Assembly: GCA_013289585.1 (NCBI GenBank)
Contig: JABCZR010000001.1
Location: forward strand, 1-64,000
Length of the DNA stretch: 64,000 nt
Source of the DNA: Acidobacteriota bacterium
Lineage (GTDB): Bacteria > Acidobacteriota > Terriglobia > Acidiferrales > UBA7541
Direction of reading: 5' to 3'
Shown: positions 26,559 through 33,926 of the stretch, in pieces
Position numbering within the stretch: position 1 is the first letter of the stretch
Layout: each line of letters begins with the position of its first letter
Translations under genes and position numbers: made by a program
The notes under the pieces: generated by a model
Told to the model about the DNA's origin: nothing
Databases searched by the model: none
Seen by the model: the letters and a program-made list of their open reading frames with translations, nothing else

Positions 26559-27248
26559 ATGGCCGCCCACGAAGCTTCCGCAGCAAAGCGCGCTCGCACT
26601 GCTCAGCGAGGTCCGCAAGCGCCTCGGTTCATCGTTATCGAAGGCCCGCTTCGCGTGGGTAAGACGACTCTCGCCAGAGTCCTCGCCGAAAAGCTCCACG
26701 CCCGCCGCATTTACGACTGCGAAGACAATCCGTTTTTAGCCGACTTTTACGCGGAGAAGCCCGGTTCGGCGTTCCACGCCCAGATGTACTTTCTACTCGA
26801 ACGCCAGAAGCGGCTCCGGGAAGCCCTGGCCGTCGAAGCTCCCGGCCCGATCCTTTCCGACTATTTGATGGAAAAGGACCGCATTTTCGCCAACCTGAAT
26901 CTGAACGATGAAGAGCTGAAGCTTTATGAGCGCTACTACACGGCGCTGACCGCGGACATTCCTTCACCCGATCTGGTGATCTATCTTCAGGCCAAGCCGG
27001 AAGTCCTGCGCGCACGCATCGCCAAGAAGGCTTCGCGCGACGAATCCCAGATTTCGCCCGAGTACATTGAAGAAGTCGCCCGCGCCTACGAACATTTCTT
27101 CTTCCGCTATGCCGCTTCCGACCTGCTGGTGATCAATACCTCCGAGATCGATTTTGTCGAGCGCAGTGAAGACTTACAGCAGTTGTTGCGCCGGCTCCAG
27201 GAGCCGGTCAAAGGCACCCAGTATTTCCTCCCCCTTGGCGCAGAATAG
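26559..27248 (+). CDS. Deoxynucleoside kinase family protein
   Basis: Phosphorylates deoxynucleosides to monophosphates in the salvage pathway. About 229 aa. The P-loop is FIVIEGPLRVGKTTLARVL near residue 30. The family's acidic/Arg motif is seen in LSDYLMEKDRIFA. The LID-like region RARIAKKASRDESQISPEY follows, then YEHFFFRYAASDLLVINTSEIDF. The ATG at 26559 is chosen over an in-frame GTG at 26541; neither has a clear ribosome site. A 15-20 residue basic, Ala-rich extension precedes the fold. Nucleoside preference (dA/dG versus dC/T) is not deducible. It converges with the cysteine synthase gene. Confidence 0.87.
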   Translation: MAAHEASAAKRARTAQRGPQAPRFIVIEGPLRVGKTTLARVLAEKLHARRIYDCEDNPFLADFYAEKPGSAFHAQMYFLLERQKRLREALAVEAPGPILSDYLMEKDRIFANLNLNDEELKLYERYYTALTADIPSPDLVIYLQAKPEVLRARIAKKASRDESQISPEYIEEVARAYEHFFFRYAASDLLVINTSEIDFVERSEDLQQLLRRLQEPVKGTQYFLPLGAE

Positions 27249-27266
27249 TCGTTGCAGAACAAAGCT

Positions 27267-27284
27267 TCAGGTCTGAAGACCTGA
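27267..27284. repeat. Short palindrome TCAGGTC-TGAA-GACCTGA
   Basis: 7-bp arms with a 4-nt loop, lying between two convergent genes and flanked by GCT...GCTACA. It resembles a dispersed REP-like unit. It could form a weak bidirectional terminator but lacks a T run. Confidence 0.5.
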
Positions 27285-27323
27285 GCTACAAGCCCGCCAC
27301 GACCGCGTTTTCGGGATAGGCGA

Positions 27324-28268
27324 CTACGTCTGGTATAGGTCTCCCGCGAGATATTTGAAGCCGGTATCCACGGCCACGGTAGCGATGGTGCTGCCGCGCC
27401 CAAGCTCTTGTGCCAATTGCAGCGCGGCCGTCACGTTGAGGCCGGAAGAGGTACCCGCGAAGATCCCTTCCTCCTTCGCCAAGCGGCGGGCCATTTCGCG
27501 GGCGGCGGGTTCCTCGATCGTGCGCACTTCGTCGTATTCGCCGTCCTTCAGGTGCGGCGGGCGGAATCCGGCGGCGATCCCCTCGACGCGGTGGGGCCCG
27601 CCTTTCCCCGTGGTGAGCACGGGCGAGGTTGCGGGCTCAAGCGCCACAATGCGCGCTTTGCATCCGGCTTCCTTCAGCGCCCGCGACACCCCGGAAATCA
27701 TTCCAGCGGTACCCACTCCGCCGCAAAATGCCGCCAAACCGGTGCCCGCCTGTTCGACCAGCTCCGTGCCGATTCCCATGTAGGCGCGAATGGCGTCCGC
27801 GTTGTGGAACTGGTCGGTGTAGAAGGTGCCCGGCTGCTGCGCCAGCTCTTCCGCGCGGCGCTTCATTCTCTGGTAAAGCTCTGGCACCAGCTTGCCGTTT
27901 TCGGCTGGAAAAATCTCCAGGTCCGCGCCGAAAAGACGCATGGTCTGCAGCTTTTCTTTCGAAAATCCGTCCGAGGAAATGGGCGTGAAGTGGTAGCCCT
28001 TGATCGCGCAGACCATCGCGAGAGACGAACCCGTGCTGCCTCCCGTCCACTCGACAACGCGCATTCCGGGGCGTAGCTCGCCGCGCGCCTCCGCTCCTTC
28101 AATCATCGCCAGCGCCATACGGTCCTTGTAGGAGCCGGTGGGATTGTAGTACTCAAGCTTGACCAGCACGTCGGCCATGGATAGCGTCACGACTTTCCGT
28201 AGTCTCACCACCGGCGTATTGCCGATGGCCTGCAGAACCGAATCTCGAATTGCATTGCTGTGCGCCAT
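27324..28268 (-). CDS. Cysteine synthase / PLP-dependent beta-replacing enzyme
   Basis: About 314 aa, type II PLP fold. Makes cysteine from O-acetylserine and sulfide, or a related beta-substitution. The PLP lysine is in NPTGSYKDRMA. The substrate loop is TGGSTGSSLAM (family TSGNTG, with the Asn replaced by Ser), and the phosphate-binding Gly loop is CGGVGTAGMISG. It ends with GTSSGLNVTAALQLAQ. The ATG at 28268 has GGGGGAGAAG upstream; the open frame extends 97 codons further but overlaps another gene and is unconvincing. The N-to-S change in the TSGNTG loop suggests a cysteine-synthase relative rather than certain CysK. Confidence 0.87.
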   Translation of the reverse strand: MAHSNAIRDSVLQAIGNTPVVRLRKVVTLSMADVLVKLEYYNPTGSYKDRMALAMIEGAEARGELRPGMRVVEWTGGSTGSSLAMVCAIKGYHFTPISSDGFSKEKLQTMRLFGADLEIFPAENGKLVPELYQRMKRRAEELAQQPGTFYTDQFHNADAIRAYMGIGTELVEQAGTGLAAFCGGVGTAGMISGVSRALKEAGCKARIVALEPATSPVLTTGKGGPHRVEGIAAGFRPPHLKDGEYDEVRTIEEPAAREMARRLAKEEGIFAGTSSGLNVTAALQLAQELGRGSTIATVAVDTGFKYLAGDLYQT

Positions 28269-28444
28269 GATCTTCTCCCCCACCCTTATAACGGAAGTGC
28301 CGCCGCAGCTTACGCTTCCGGAATGCGCTGTAGCAAGATCCGCATTGGCACGCACGGCGCCTGACAGCTCTTGCGTCGCTTGCGGCAGTTCGGAGACACG
28401 TCTGATGGAGTGAAGGCCTATCGCTGAGGGCGGACTGCGACGGG

Positions 28445-28855
28445 TCAGCTGCGGGCGGGGGCCTGGAGCCACTTGATGGCTTTGCGCCAGGGGGCAGCGT
28501 CTCCGGTGCTCATGGGCGTTTGCAGCCACGCGGTTACGCTGTGTAACACGACGACCCAACGGCTTGGACCGCTTTCGATGGGCTCGGACAAGAGAGCAGG
28601 AGGAAATTCCTGGGGCGTGAGCCAGTATGGGCTGGCGGTTGCGAAAGAGCGCTCGGCGGCAGTTGTCGAGTGGCGCTCCGTGAGCGCACCAGTCATCGAG
28701 AGCTTGAGCAGTGCTCCGATTTGCTCCTGGGATGCCCGCATGGTTCTGAGGACGTCACGCGCGAACCAGATCGCCGCAGTTAGGAAGGAAGCTTGTAAGA
28801 GAAGATTTCCCAGCGCATACCAATTGGTTTGCATCCAAGTAGAGAATTCGTTCAT
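28445..28855 (-). CDS. Hypothetical protein with one N-terminal membrane helix
   Basis: 136 aa, not recognised. One hydrophobic segment (YALGNLLLQASFLTAAIWFARDVL, about residues 13-36) is followed by a short helix (RTMRASQEQIGALLKLSM) and a Pro-rich, Trp-containing C-terminus. The ATG at 28855 has GGTGAGG upstream. It lies between the GAF gene and cysteine synthase on the same strand. The overall design (anchor plus short cytoplasmic region) resembles the 108-aa protein at 31029-31355, which may indicate a small local family. Confidence 0.6.
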   Translation of the reverse strand: MNEFSTWMQTNWYALGNLLLQASFLTAAIWFARDVLRTMRASQEQIGALLKLSMTGALTERHSTTAAERSFATASPYWLTPQEFPPALLSEPIESGPSRWVVVLHSVTAWLQTPMSTGDAAPWRKAIKWLQAPARS

Positions 28856-29039
28856 GGCCTCACCTTGGACCGGGGCAACTCCAATTTACAGCTCGGCTCT
28901 GGCGAAGGAAACTGGTGGGAAGGCCAGGAAACGGGCAGGTGGCTTTCTGCCCTGGCGGTCCACTGCGCGGCCCGCGGAGTTAGGTGACGCGTGGCGGGCG
29001 TTTCAGGGCATCGGCTTCACCGGGCCAATTTCAAGCCGC

Positions 29040-29510
29040 CTATTCTTTTGCCAAGTGGTTGGCAACCAGGCCGGCGCAGGCTTCGACGAACTCCTGCTCC
29101 GATTTGCTGAAGGTGTCGGCGAAATAGCTTTCGATATCGAGTTCAGCGGCAAGCTTCTTGTTCACGAATATGGGGACAACAATCTCAGACTTCACCAGGG
29201 ACGATCCCTCGAGATAGCGCGGATCCGCGGAAACATCCTGCACGACGATTACCTGACCGCTGGTGGCCGCCGCACCGCACAGCCCGGTACCGAGAGGAAT
29301 GCGAGCGTTGGGAGTAAAGCTGCCTGCGAAGGGTCCGACGATCAGGTAGTTGGAGTCCGCGGGATCGACCAGATAAAAGCCCACCCAATTATAGCGCGTC
29401 ATCTTCGCGTGCAGGCGCTCGGCCATCCGCTCCATGAGGGACTGGGCGGTAGGAGTGGTCTGAGCAAAGCTCTGAAGCTCCTGGAGAAGCTCTCGATGCA
29501 ATGGCGTCAT
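29040..29510 (-). CDS. GAF domain protein, fRMsr-like without the full Cys set
   Basis: 156 aa, a single GAF domain similar to free methionine-(R)-sulfoxide reductases (YebR): MTRYNWVGFYLVDP, LIVGPFAGSF, RIPLGTGLCGAAATSGQ, VQDVSADPRYLEGSSLVKSEIVVPI. Active fRMsr uses three Cys; here only the first (GLCGAA) remains and the catalytic position near the YLEGSS segment has none. One additional Cys lies in the last helix (VEACAGL). It is therefore more likely a ligand-binding GAF module than a reductase, unless another Cys substitutes. No signal peptide is present. Confidence 0.8.
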   Translation of the reverse strand: MTPLHRELLQELQSFAQTTPTAQSLMERMAERLHAKMTRYNWVGFYLVDPADSNYLIVGPFAGSFTPNARIPLGTGLCGAAATSGQVIVVQDVSADPRYLEGSSLVKSEIVVPIFVNKKLAAELDIESYFADTFSKSEQEFVEACAGLVANHLAKE

Positions 29511-29822
29511 GTTTTTTGGCCTCGCGCTGAGATCAGGAAACTATGGTGGCGCTCATATTTGCTTCCATACGCCCAGCAGTTTACACGAACGAGTCAATCC
29601 GCACGCCAGCGCCTCCACAATCGAAAGAGGCATGCGCTTCCAGGAATGGGGTTCTAAGAAAACCTCCGCTGACGGCAAGCGTGTGAATTTCAGGCTTTAA
29701 ACACAGGGGTTCGATTCTCAGGCCTGTGATCCGCGTCACAACCGACTGTGCCGAAGGGTACATACCGCTGCCTGGACGGGGGGCTAGAGTCATGGCAGTT
29801 CGGGGCGAAAAGGAGATTCAAA
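29511..29822. other. Intergenic region, no feature seen
   Basis: About 310 bp between divergent genes, without a convincing ORF, repeat or consensus promoter. Confidence 0.4.
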
Positions 29823-30896
29823 GTGCCAAACCTAAAAACCATGAAAGCGGCTGTTGTTGAAAAATTCGGCCAGCCGTTGGTCGTGCGCGAAGTTCCAATC
29901 CCTACACCTGGGCAAGGGCAAGCACTGGTCGAAGTGTTTGCGTCGGGAGTCTGTCACACCGACCTGCATGCCGTGGACGGCGATTGGCCAGTCAAACCGA
30001 TGATGCCGCTCATCCCGGGCCATGAAGGTGCAGGAATCGTCACAGCTCTCGGGCCGGGGGTTACTCATTTGAAAGAAGGCGACCGCGTGGGAATCGCCTG
30101 GCTGCACAGCGCGTGTGGGCATTGCGATTACTGTCTTGCCGGATGGGAAACACTCTGCCCGCAGCAGCAAAACTCGGGTTACTCGGTCAACGGAACATTC
30201 GCGCAGTACGCACTGGGGCAAGCCGATTACTTGGGACGAATTCCCAAGAACCTTTCGTTTGTGGATGCGGCGCCAATCCTGTGCGCGGGCGTCACCACCT
30301 ACAAAGGATTGAAAATGACGGAAGCGCGGCCCGGTGAATGGGTGGTGATCTCCGGAGTCGGCGGCCTGGGCCACGTGGCCATCCAGTATGCGAAGGCCAT
30401 GGGGATGCACGTCGCAGCCGTGGACCTGGGACCCGAAAAGATGGCGCTGGCGCGGAAGCTCGGAGCGGAAATCGCGATTGACGCGAAAACACAGGACCCT
30501 GCAAAGGAAATCCAAAAACAGATCGGCGGGGCGCATGGAGCACTGGTGACGGCGGTTTCGCCAATCGCCTTCAAGCAAGCGGTCGGGATGCTTCGGCGCG
30601 GCGGGACTTGCGTGTTGAACGGTCTCCCGCCCGGGGAGTTTCCTGTTTCGATTTTCGACGTGGTTCTTAACGGCTATACGATACGCGGCTCGATCGTGGG
30701 AACTCGCCTGGACCTGGAAGAGTCGTTGGCGTTTGCTGGAGACGGCAAAGTGAAGGCGACGATTGAAACATTGCCGCTGGAATCCATCAACGACGTGTTC
30801 AGCCGGCTCAAGAAGGGACAGGTCAACGGGCGCGTGGTGCTCGGACTGAAAGAGGAAACCTTCGCGAAGGTGGCGATGGCACGGCTCGCGAGCTAA
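29823..30896 (+). CDS. Zinc-dependent alcohol dehydrogenase (AdhP-like MDR)
   Basis: Oxidises alcohols with NAD; about 357 aa. Catalytic zinc ligands: Cys in [15 protein letters not shown], His-Glu in GHEGAGIV, and a later Cys in [10 protein letters not shown]. The structural zinc lobe has four Cys (CGHCDYC and ETLC). The Rossmann motif is [20 protein letters not shown], and Asp in AVDLGPEK suggests NAD preference. The GTG at 29823 follows AAGGAG; the ATG at 29841 is the alternative. It is single-gene, ended by a strong hairpin. Confidence 0.93.
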   Translation: MPNLKTMKAAVVEKFGQPLVVREVPIPTPGQGQALVEVFASGVCHTDLHAVDGDWPVKPMMPLIPGHEGAGIVTALGPGVTHLKEGDRVGIAWLHSACGHCDYCLAGWETLCPQQQNSGYSVNGTFAQYALGQADYLGRIPKNLSFVDAAPILCAGVTTYKGLKMTEARPGEWVVISGVGGLGHVAIQYAKAMGMHVAAVDLGPEKMALARKLGAEIAIDAKTQDPAKEIQKQIGGAHGALVTAVSPIAFKQAVGMLRRGGTCVLNGLPPGEFPVSIFDVVLNGYTIRGSIVGTRLDLEESLAFAGDGKVKATIETLPLESINDVFSRLKKGQVNGRVVLGLKEETFAKVAMARLAS

Positions 30897-30957
30897 GGCA
30901 GGCCGCACCGGCAGTCCCCCGGCGCTGTGAACGCGCGCATGAACGCGGTAAAAAAAT

Positions 30958-31000
30958 GACGCTGCTTCCACTATCTACTGGTCGAAGCAGCGTCGTTTTT
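30958..31000. terminator. Bidirectional rho-independent terminator
   Basis: Stem GACGCTGCTTC / GAAGCAGCGTC (11 bp) with a 15-nt loop. It has GTTTTT on the right and an A run (GGTAAAAAA) on the left, so it can end both the alcohol dehydrogenase transcript and the converging minus-strand gene. Confidence 0.85.
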
Positions 31001-31028
31001 CGTTACAAGAGTCCGATGGATCGCCCAC

Positions 31029-31355
31029 TCATCGGCCTAACATGGAGTACGAAATGCCTTTAGAATCGCGCTGCGGCGGCGGTGGCACTTGTTGCTGTCG
31101 GCGCGAAGCGGCGGCGATGGCGTCATCGGCGGGGCGATTGGCGATACGCTCGAGGGCATCGGCGATGCGCGAGAGCTCGAAGGTCACCTGGTCGGTCCCG
31201 GTCGATCGCTTCAGCACGACGATGCGTTTCCGGCTGAAGTAGAGAGCGGTCCAGAACAACAGGCCAGTGACGATGGAGACGAACATCATGAGCATGTCGT
31301 GACTGGTGATGGTGAAGCTTCTGCCAGAGATAGTGATCAAGTGGTCTGAGAACAA
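31029..31355 (-). CDS. Hypothetical single-pass membrane protein
   Basis: 108 aa, no family recognised. One transmembrane helix (MLMMFVSIVTGLLFWTALYF, about residues 21-40) is followed by basic residues (SRKRIVVLKR), a predicted amphipathic helix (FELSRIADALERIANR) and a Gln/Pro-rich tail. The topology is probably Nout-Cin by the positive-inside rule. The TTG at 31355 is supported by AGGAGG 5-6 nt upstream. It converges on the alcohol dehydrogenase gene with a shared terminator between. Confidence 0.7.
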   Translation of the reverse strand: MFSDHLITISGRSFTITSHDMLMMFVSIVTGLLFWTALYFSRKRIVVLKRSTGTDQVTFELSRIADALERIANRPADDAIAAASRRQQQVPPPPQRDSKGISYSMLGR

Positions 31356-31456
31356 TGTTTCCTCCTGGTTCGGACTTAAGATTTGCTCGCGTGTGATTGA
31401 TTCCAGTCCTCCCCGGAGTTCAGGGCTCCGGGAGGAGCTGCGTGGACGGCGACCGC

Positions 31457-32560
31457 CTATTGCTGAGAAGTCGGCTTTTCGTCATGCGGCTTTGACGGAG
31501 CGGGCGGTTTCTCCGGCTTTTGCTGCCTTTGGCGTTCCTGCTGCTGCTTTTGCTGGAGTTTTTGTTGCTGCTGTTCGTGCTTTTGTTGTAGTTGCTGGAG
31601 TTGCTGCTGCTGTCTGCGCTGCGTGTCCTGTTGCTTGTTGGCATCGGCGGCTTGCTGCTGCAACTTTTGCTGCTCCTGCTGATGTTTTTGCTCGACGCGC
31701 TGGCGCTCCTGGTCTTGCTGCTGGCGTAGCCGATCCATTTGTTGCTGGTGTTTCTGCTCCAGCGCGGGATTGACGGGAGCGGCGTTGGGTGCCGCGGCCG
31801 GTCCTCTCACGTTTGCGGGAGGCCGATTGGGATTCACGGGTGTGCGTGCTTCGACGGCACCGTGAGATTCGAATTGGCCGGGGCGAGGACTGGCGGCAAC
31901 GTCCGGACGGCCGTGGTTCACGGAAGCCAGTAGAGTGCGATTCGAACTAGCAGCTTGTTGATGCTGGGATTGCTCAGCGGTCATGGTGACATGCCGCTGA
32001 TGCTCCGCGGTGATTTCGCGAGATGTTGGGCGAGCGGACACGCCACCGGGGCCGCCGTTGAAGCTGACGCGATTCACGGTGGTGTTGTTGACGACGGTGG
32101 TGTTGTAGGTGCTGCGCACCACGGTGACGTTTACGTTGGTCACAGCGCGGTTATAGAAGAATTCGCGGCCTCTCCAAGAGCCGCCGAAGAAGCCGACCCC
32201 GGTGTAGCCGAAGCCGTAGTTGATTCCGCCGTAGAAGCCGACTTCAGGTCCCCAGTAGCCGGCGTGCCAACGATAAGCGTCGTTCTCCCAAGCCCAGTAA
32301 CCTGGAGTCCAGAGCAGACCGACTTCTGGCGGCTCGACCCAGGTGCCGGGAACCCAGAAATAACCGTCGGAGCCGTAAGCCCAATAACCAGGAACCCAAA
32401 GAAAACCGAGGCCCGGACAAATGGGCTGTTCATAAACGGGCAAGGCCGGAGGACCGATCCGAACGGAAACGCCTACGACCACTTGAGAGCGTGACTGGAC
32501 CGGAATGGTTAGTAATTCAATTGCGAGCAATAAGAAACAAAGTAAACGAGCGATACGCAT
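31457..32560 (-). CDS. YXWGXW-repeat secreted protein with Gln-rich coiled tail
   Basis: About 367 aa. A signal peptide (MRIARLLCFLLLAIELLTIPVQS) starts at ATG 32560, which has GAGGAG upstream. Residues about 45-130 contain Trp/Tyr/Gly repeats (FLWVPGYWAYGSDGYFWVPGTW, LLWTPGYWAWENDAY, WHAGYWGPEVG) of the YXWGXW type. An Asn/Thr/Val-rich stretch follows, and the last 120 residues are dominated by Gln, Lys, Arg and Glu (QQQ, KHQQE), likely one long coiled coil. It is probably exported to the periplasm or outer membrane. Function is unknown. Confidence 0.82.
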   Translation of the reverse strand: MRIARLLCFLLLAIELLTIPVQSRSQVVVGVSVRIGPPALPVYEQPICPGLGFLWVPGYWAYGSDGYFWVPGTWVEPPEVGLLWTPGYWAWENDAYRWHAGYWGPEVGFYGGINYGFGYTGVGFFGGSWRGREFFYNRAVTNVNVTVVRSTYNTTVVNNTTVNRVSFNGGPGGVSARPTSREITAEHQRHVTMTAEQSQHQQAASSNRTLLASVNHGRPDVAASPRPGQFESHGAVEARTPVNPNRPPANVRGPAAAPNAAPVNPALEQKHQQQMDRLRQQQDQERQRVEQKHQQEQQKLQQQAADANKQQDTQRRQQQQLQQLQQKHEQQQQKLQQKQQQERQRQQKPEKPPAPSKPHDEKPTSQQ

Positions 32561-32693
32561 GATTCTCCTCACCTTTTCTGGCGTTCGCTGGGCGGTTTTG
32601 GATTTTGGAATGCGGCCGATTGGCAACTCGACCGCGCTCCCGTGTGGATACTTCACGTGCTGCAAGCAATTCGAGCGGGTTCCAACGAGATGA

Positions 32694-33407
32694 CTACCGC
32701 TTGAGCTGGGGGGATGACTTTTGCAGGGATGCGATCAAGTCGTGCGCCGCTTCGGGAGCATTGACGTCGGATTCCGAAATGATTTTTGCGGCGCTGGTGG
32801 ATTTGCCGTAGAGCTTGCGATTGGCGTCCTCATCGGGGCGGAGCGTCGAGCCTTCCAGGGAAATGCCGGCGAAGGCGCCGCGTGCGCGGGAGTAGCTCAG
32901 AATTTCCGCGCGCATGTAGGCGTCGGTATCGGCGGAAGCGGAACGTCCCTTCGGACCGGCGGCCGCGGAAATATCCGCGCCGAGCTTCACTTTGGAGTGC
33001 AAGAGACTGCTGGAGCCGCGGTCATTCATGACGAGAAAGACGAAGTCGGTGGCTTCTCCACCAATTTGCAGGCCAACGCTGCCGCCTTCGAGCGCGTACA
33101 TAGCTGGCGCTCCCCAAGGACCAGTGAAGTCCTTGCCGGTGCGGCAGACCATGGTGCCGCGGCCGTAGCTTCCGCCAACGACGAATGCAGCTTTCAAGAC
33201 CGAGGGCATGACGACGACACAACGAGCTTTGTCGATCAGGTCTTGCGGAATGTCATCAGGAACGTTGAGGATTTCCTGCATGACTTTTCCGGAGTTCTGG
33301 AGACGATCCTCTTCCGCCTTAGCATCGCTCGAATTCTTAGCAGAGGACGATAGACCCAAAGCGAGTACGCCCGCCACTAAGATGATTCCACATTTGGTGT
33401 ACTTCAT
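32694..33407 (-). CDS. SYLF (YSC84-like) domain lipid-binding protein
   Basis: 237 aa with a signal peptide (about residues 1-23). The SYLF domain spans about 40-225: IPQDLIDKARCVVVMPSVLKAAFVVGGSYGRG, GPWGAPAMYALEGGSVGLQIGGEATD, VKLGADISAAAGPKGR and GAFAGISLEGSTLRPDEDAN. Eukaryotic SYLF proteins bind phosphoinositides; bacterial ones are envelope proteins of unclear role. The ATG at 33407 has AAGGAGG upstream. It precedes the YXWGXW gene on the same strand (134 nt gap), and both are exported. Confidence 0.9.
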   Translation of the reverse strand: MKYTKCGIILVAGVLALGLSSSAKNSSDAKAEEDRLQNSGKVMQEILNVPDDIPQDLIDKARCVVVMPSVLKAAFVVGGSYGRGTMVCRTGKDFTGPWGAPAMYALEGGSVGLQIGGEATDFVFLVMNDRGSSSLLHSKVKLGADISAAAGPKGRSASADTDAYMRAEILSYSRARGAFAGISLEGSTLRPDEDANRKLYGKSTSAAKIISESDVNAPEAAHDLIASLQKSSPQLKR

Positions 33408-33926
33408 TCGCTGCGCCTCCTTAAGCGCATGATGTGCTGCTTCTGAGTGCAGAAGACTTTTGGTTTTATTATCGGGCGGGCTGATCCCGAGGCTGTTCTT
33501 GGTCCCAAGGCTAGAAAGGCAACTTCCGCGCCAAACTCGGTTTGAATTTGGTAAGGGGCTTAAAATTCAGTGGCTTAGAAGAGTGGCAGGGAGCCAAGGG
33601 CGGTGAGACTTGATTTGTGAAGAGTGTAGAAAATACAAGCCAGAAAAAAGGAGCGGTCACTTTCTGCGTACTGGAACCTGCTTAAGGAATTTCGGTCTGC
33701 GTTTGCGGGCGTAGAAAAAGCGACGAGGCTTCCACGGCAATTTGGTGGAAACCCCGTCGCGGTTGTTGATCGCGAATGATCGCATCAACTGGGAATCAGG
33801 TTGGATTTACTGGTGAAAGGAATGGGATTCGGAGTAGGACTGATTGGGTTAAGGCCGAGGTTGCGCGGGAATCCTGGAAACGAAAAGGCAGTTGGGCCGT
33901 CCTATGCGTTGGGTGGAGGTGTCGAG
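33408..33926. other. 519-bp intergenic region with one imperfect hairpin
   Basis: It lies between the divergent SYLF and permease genes and should hold both promoters. An imperfect hairpin at 33720-33760 is the only structure noticed. No gene is supported; the frame running into the permease from 33801 is not coding-like. Confidence 0.45.
33720..33760. repeat. Imperfect inverted repeat / hairpin
   Basis: Arms GCGACG-GG-TTCCAC and GTGGAA-CC-CGTCGC with small mismatches and a short loop. An A run (GTAGAAAAA) precedes it on the plus strand. It looks terminator-like for minus-strand transcription, but no minus-strand gene lies upstream within 3 kb. Confidence 0.5.

Noticed and set aside
28269-28559. 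Upstream extension of cysteine synthase
   Set aside because: It overlaps the 136-aa membrane protein gene, and a strong ribosome site supports ATG 28268.
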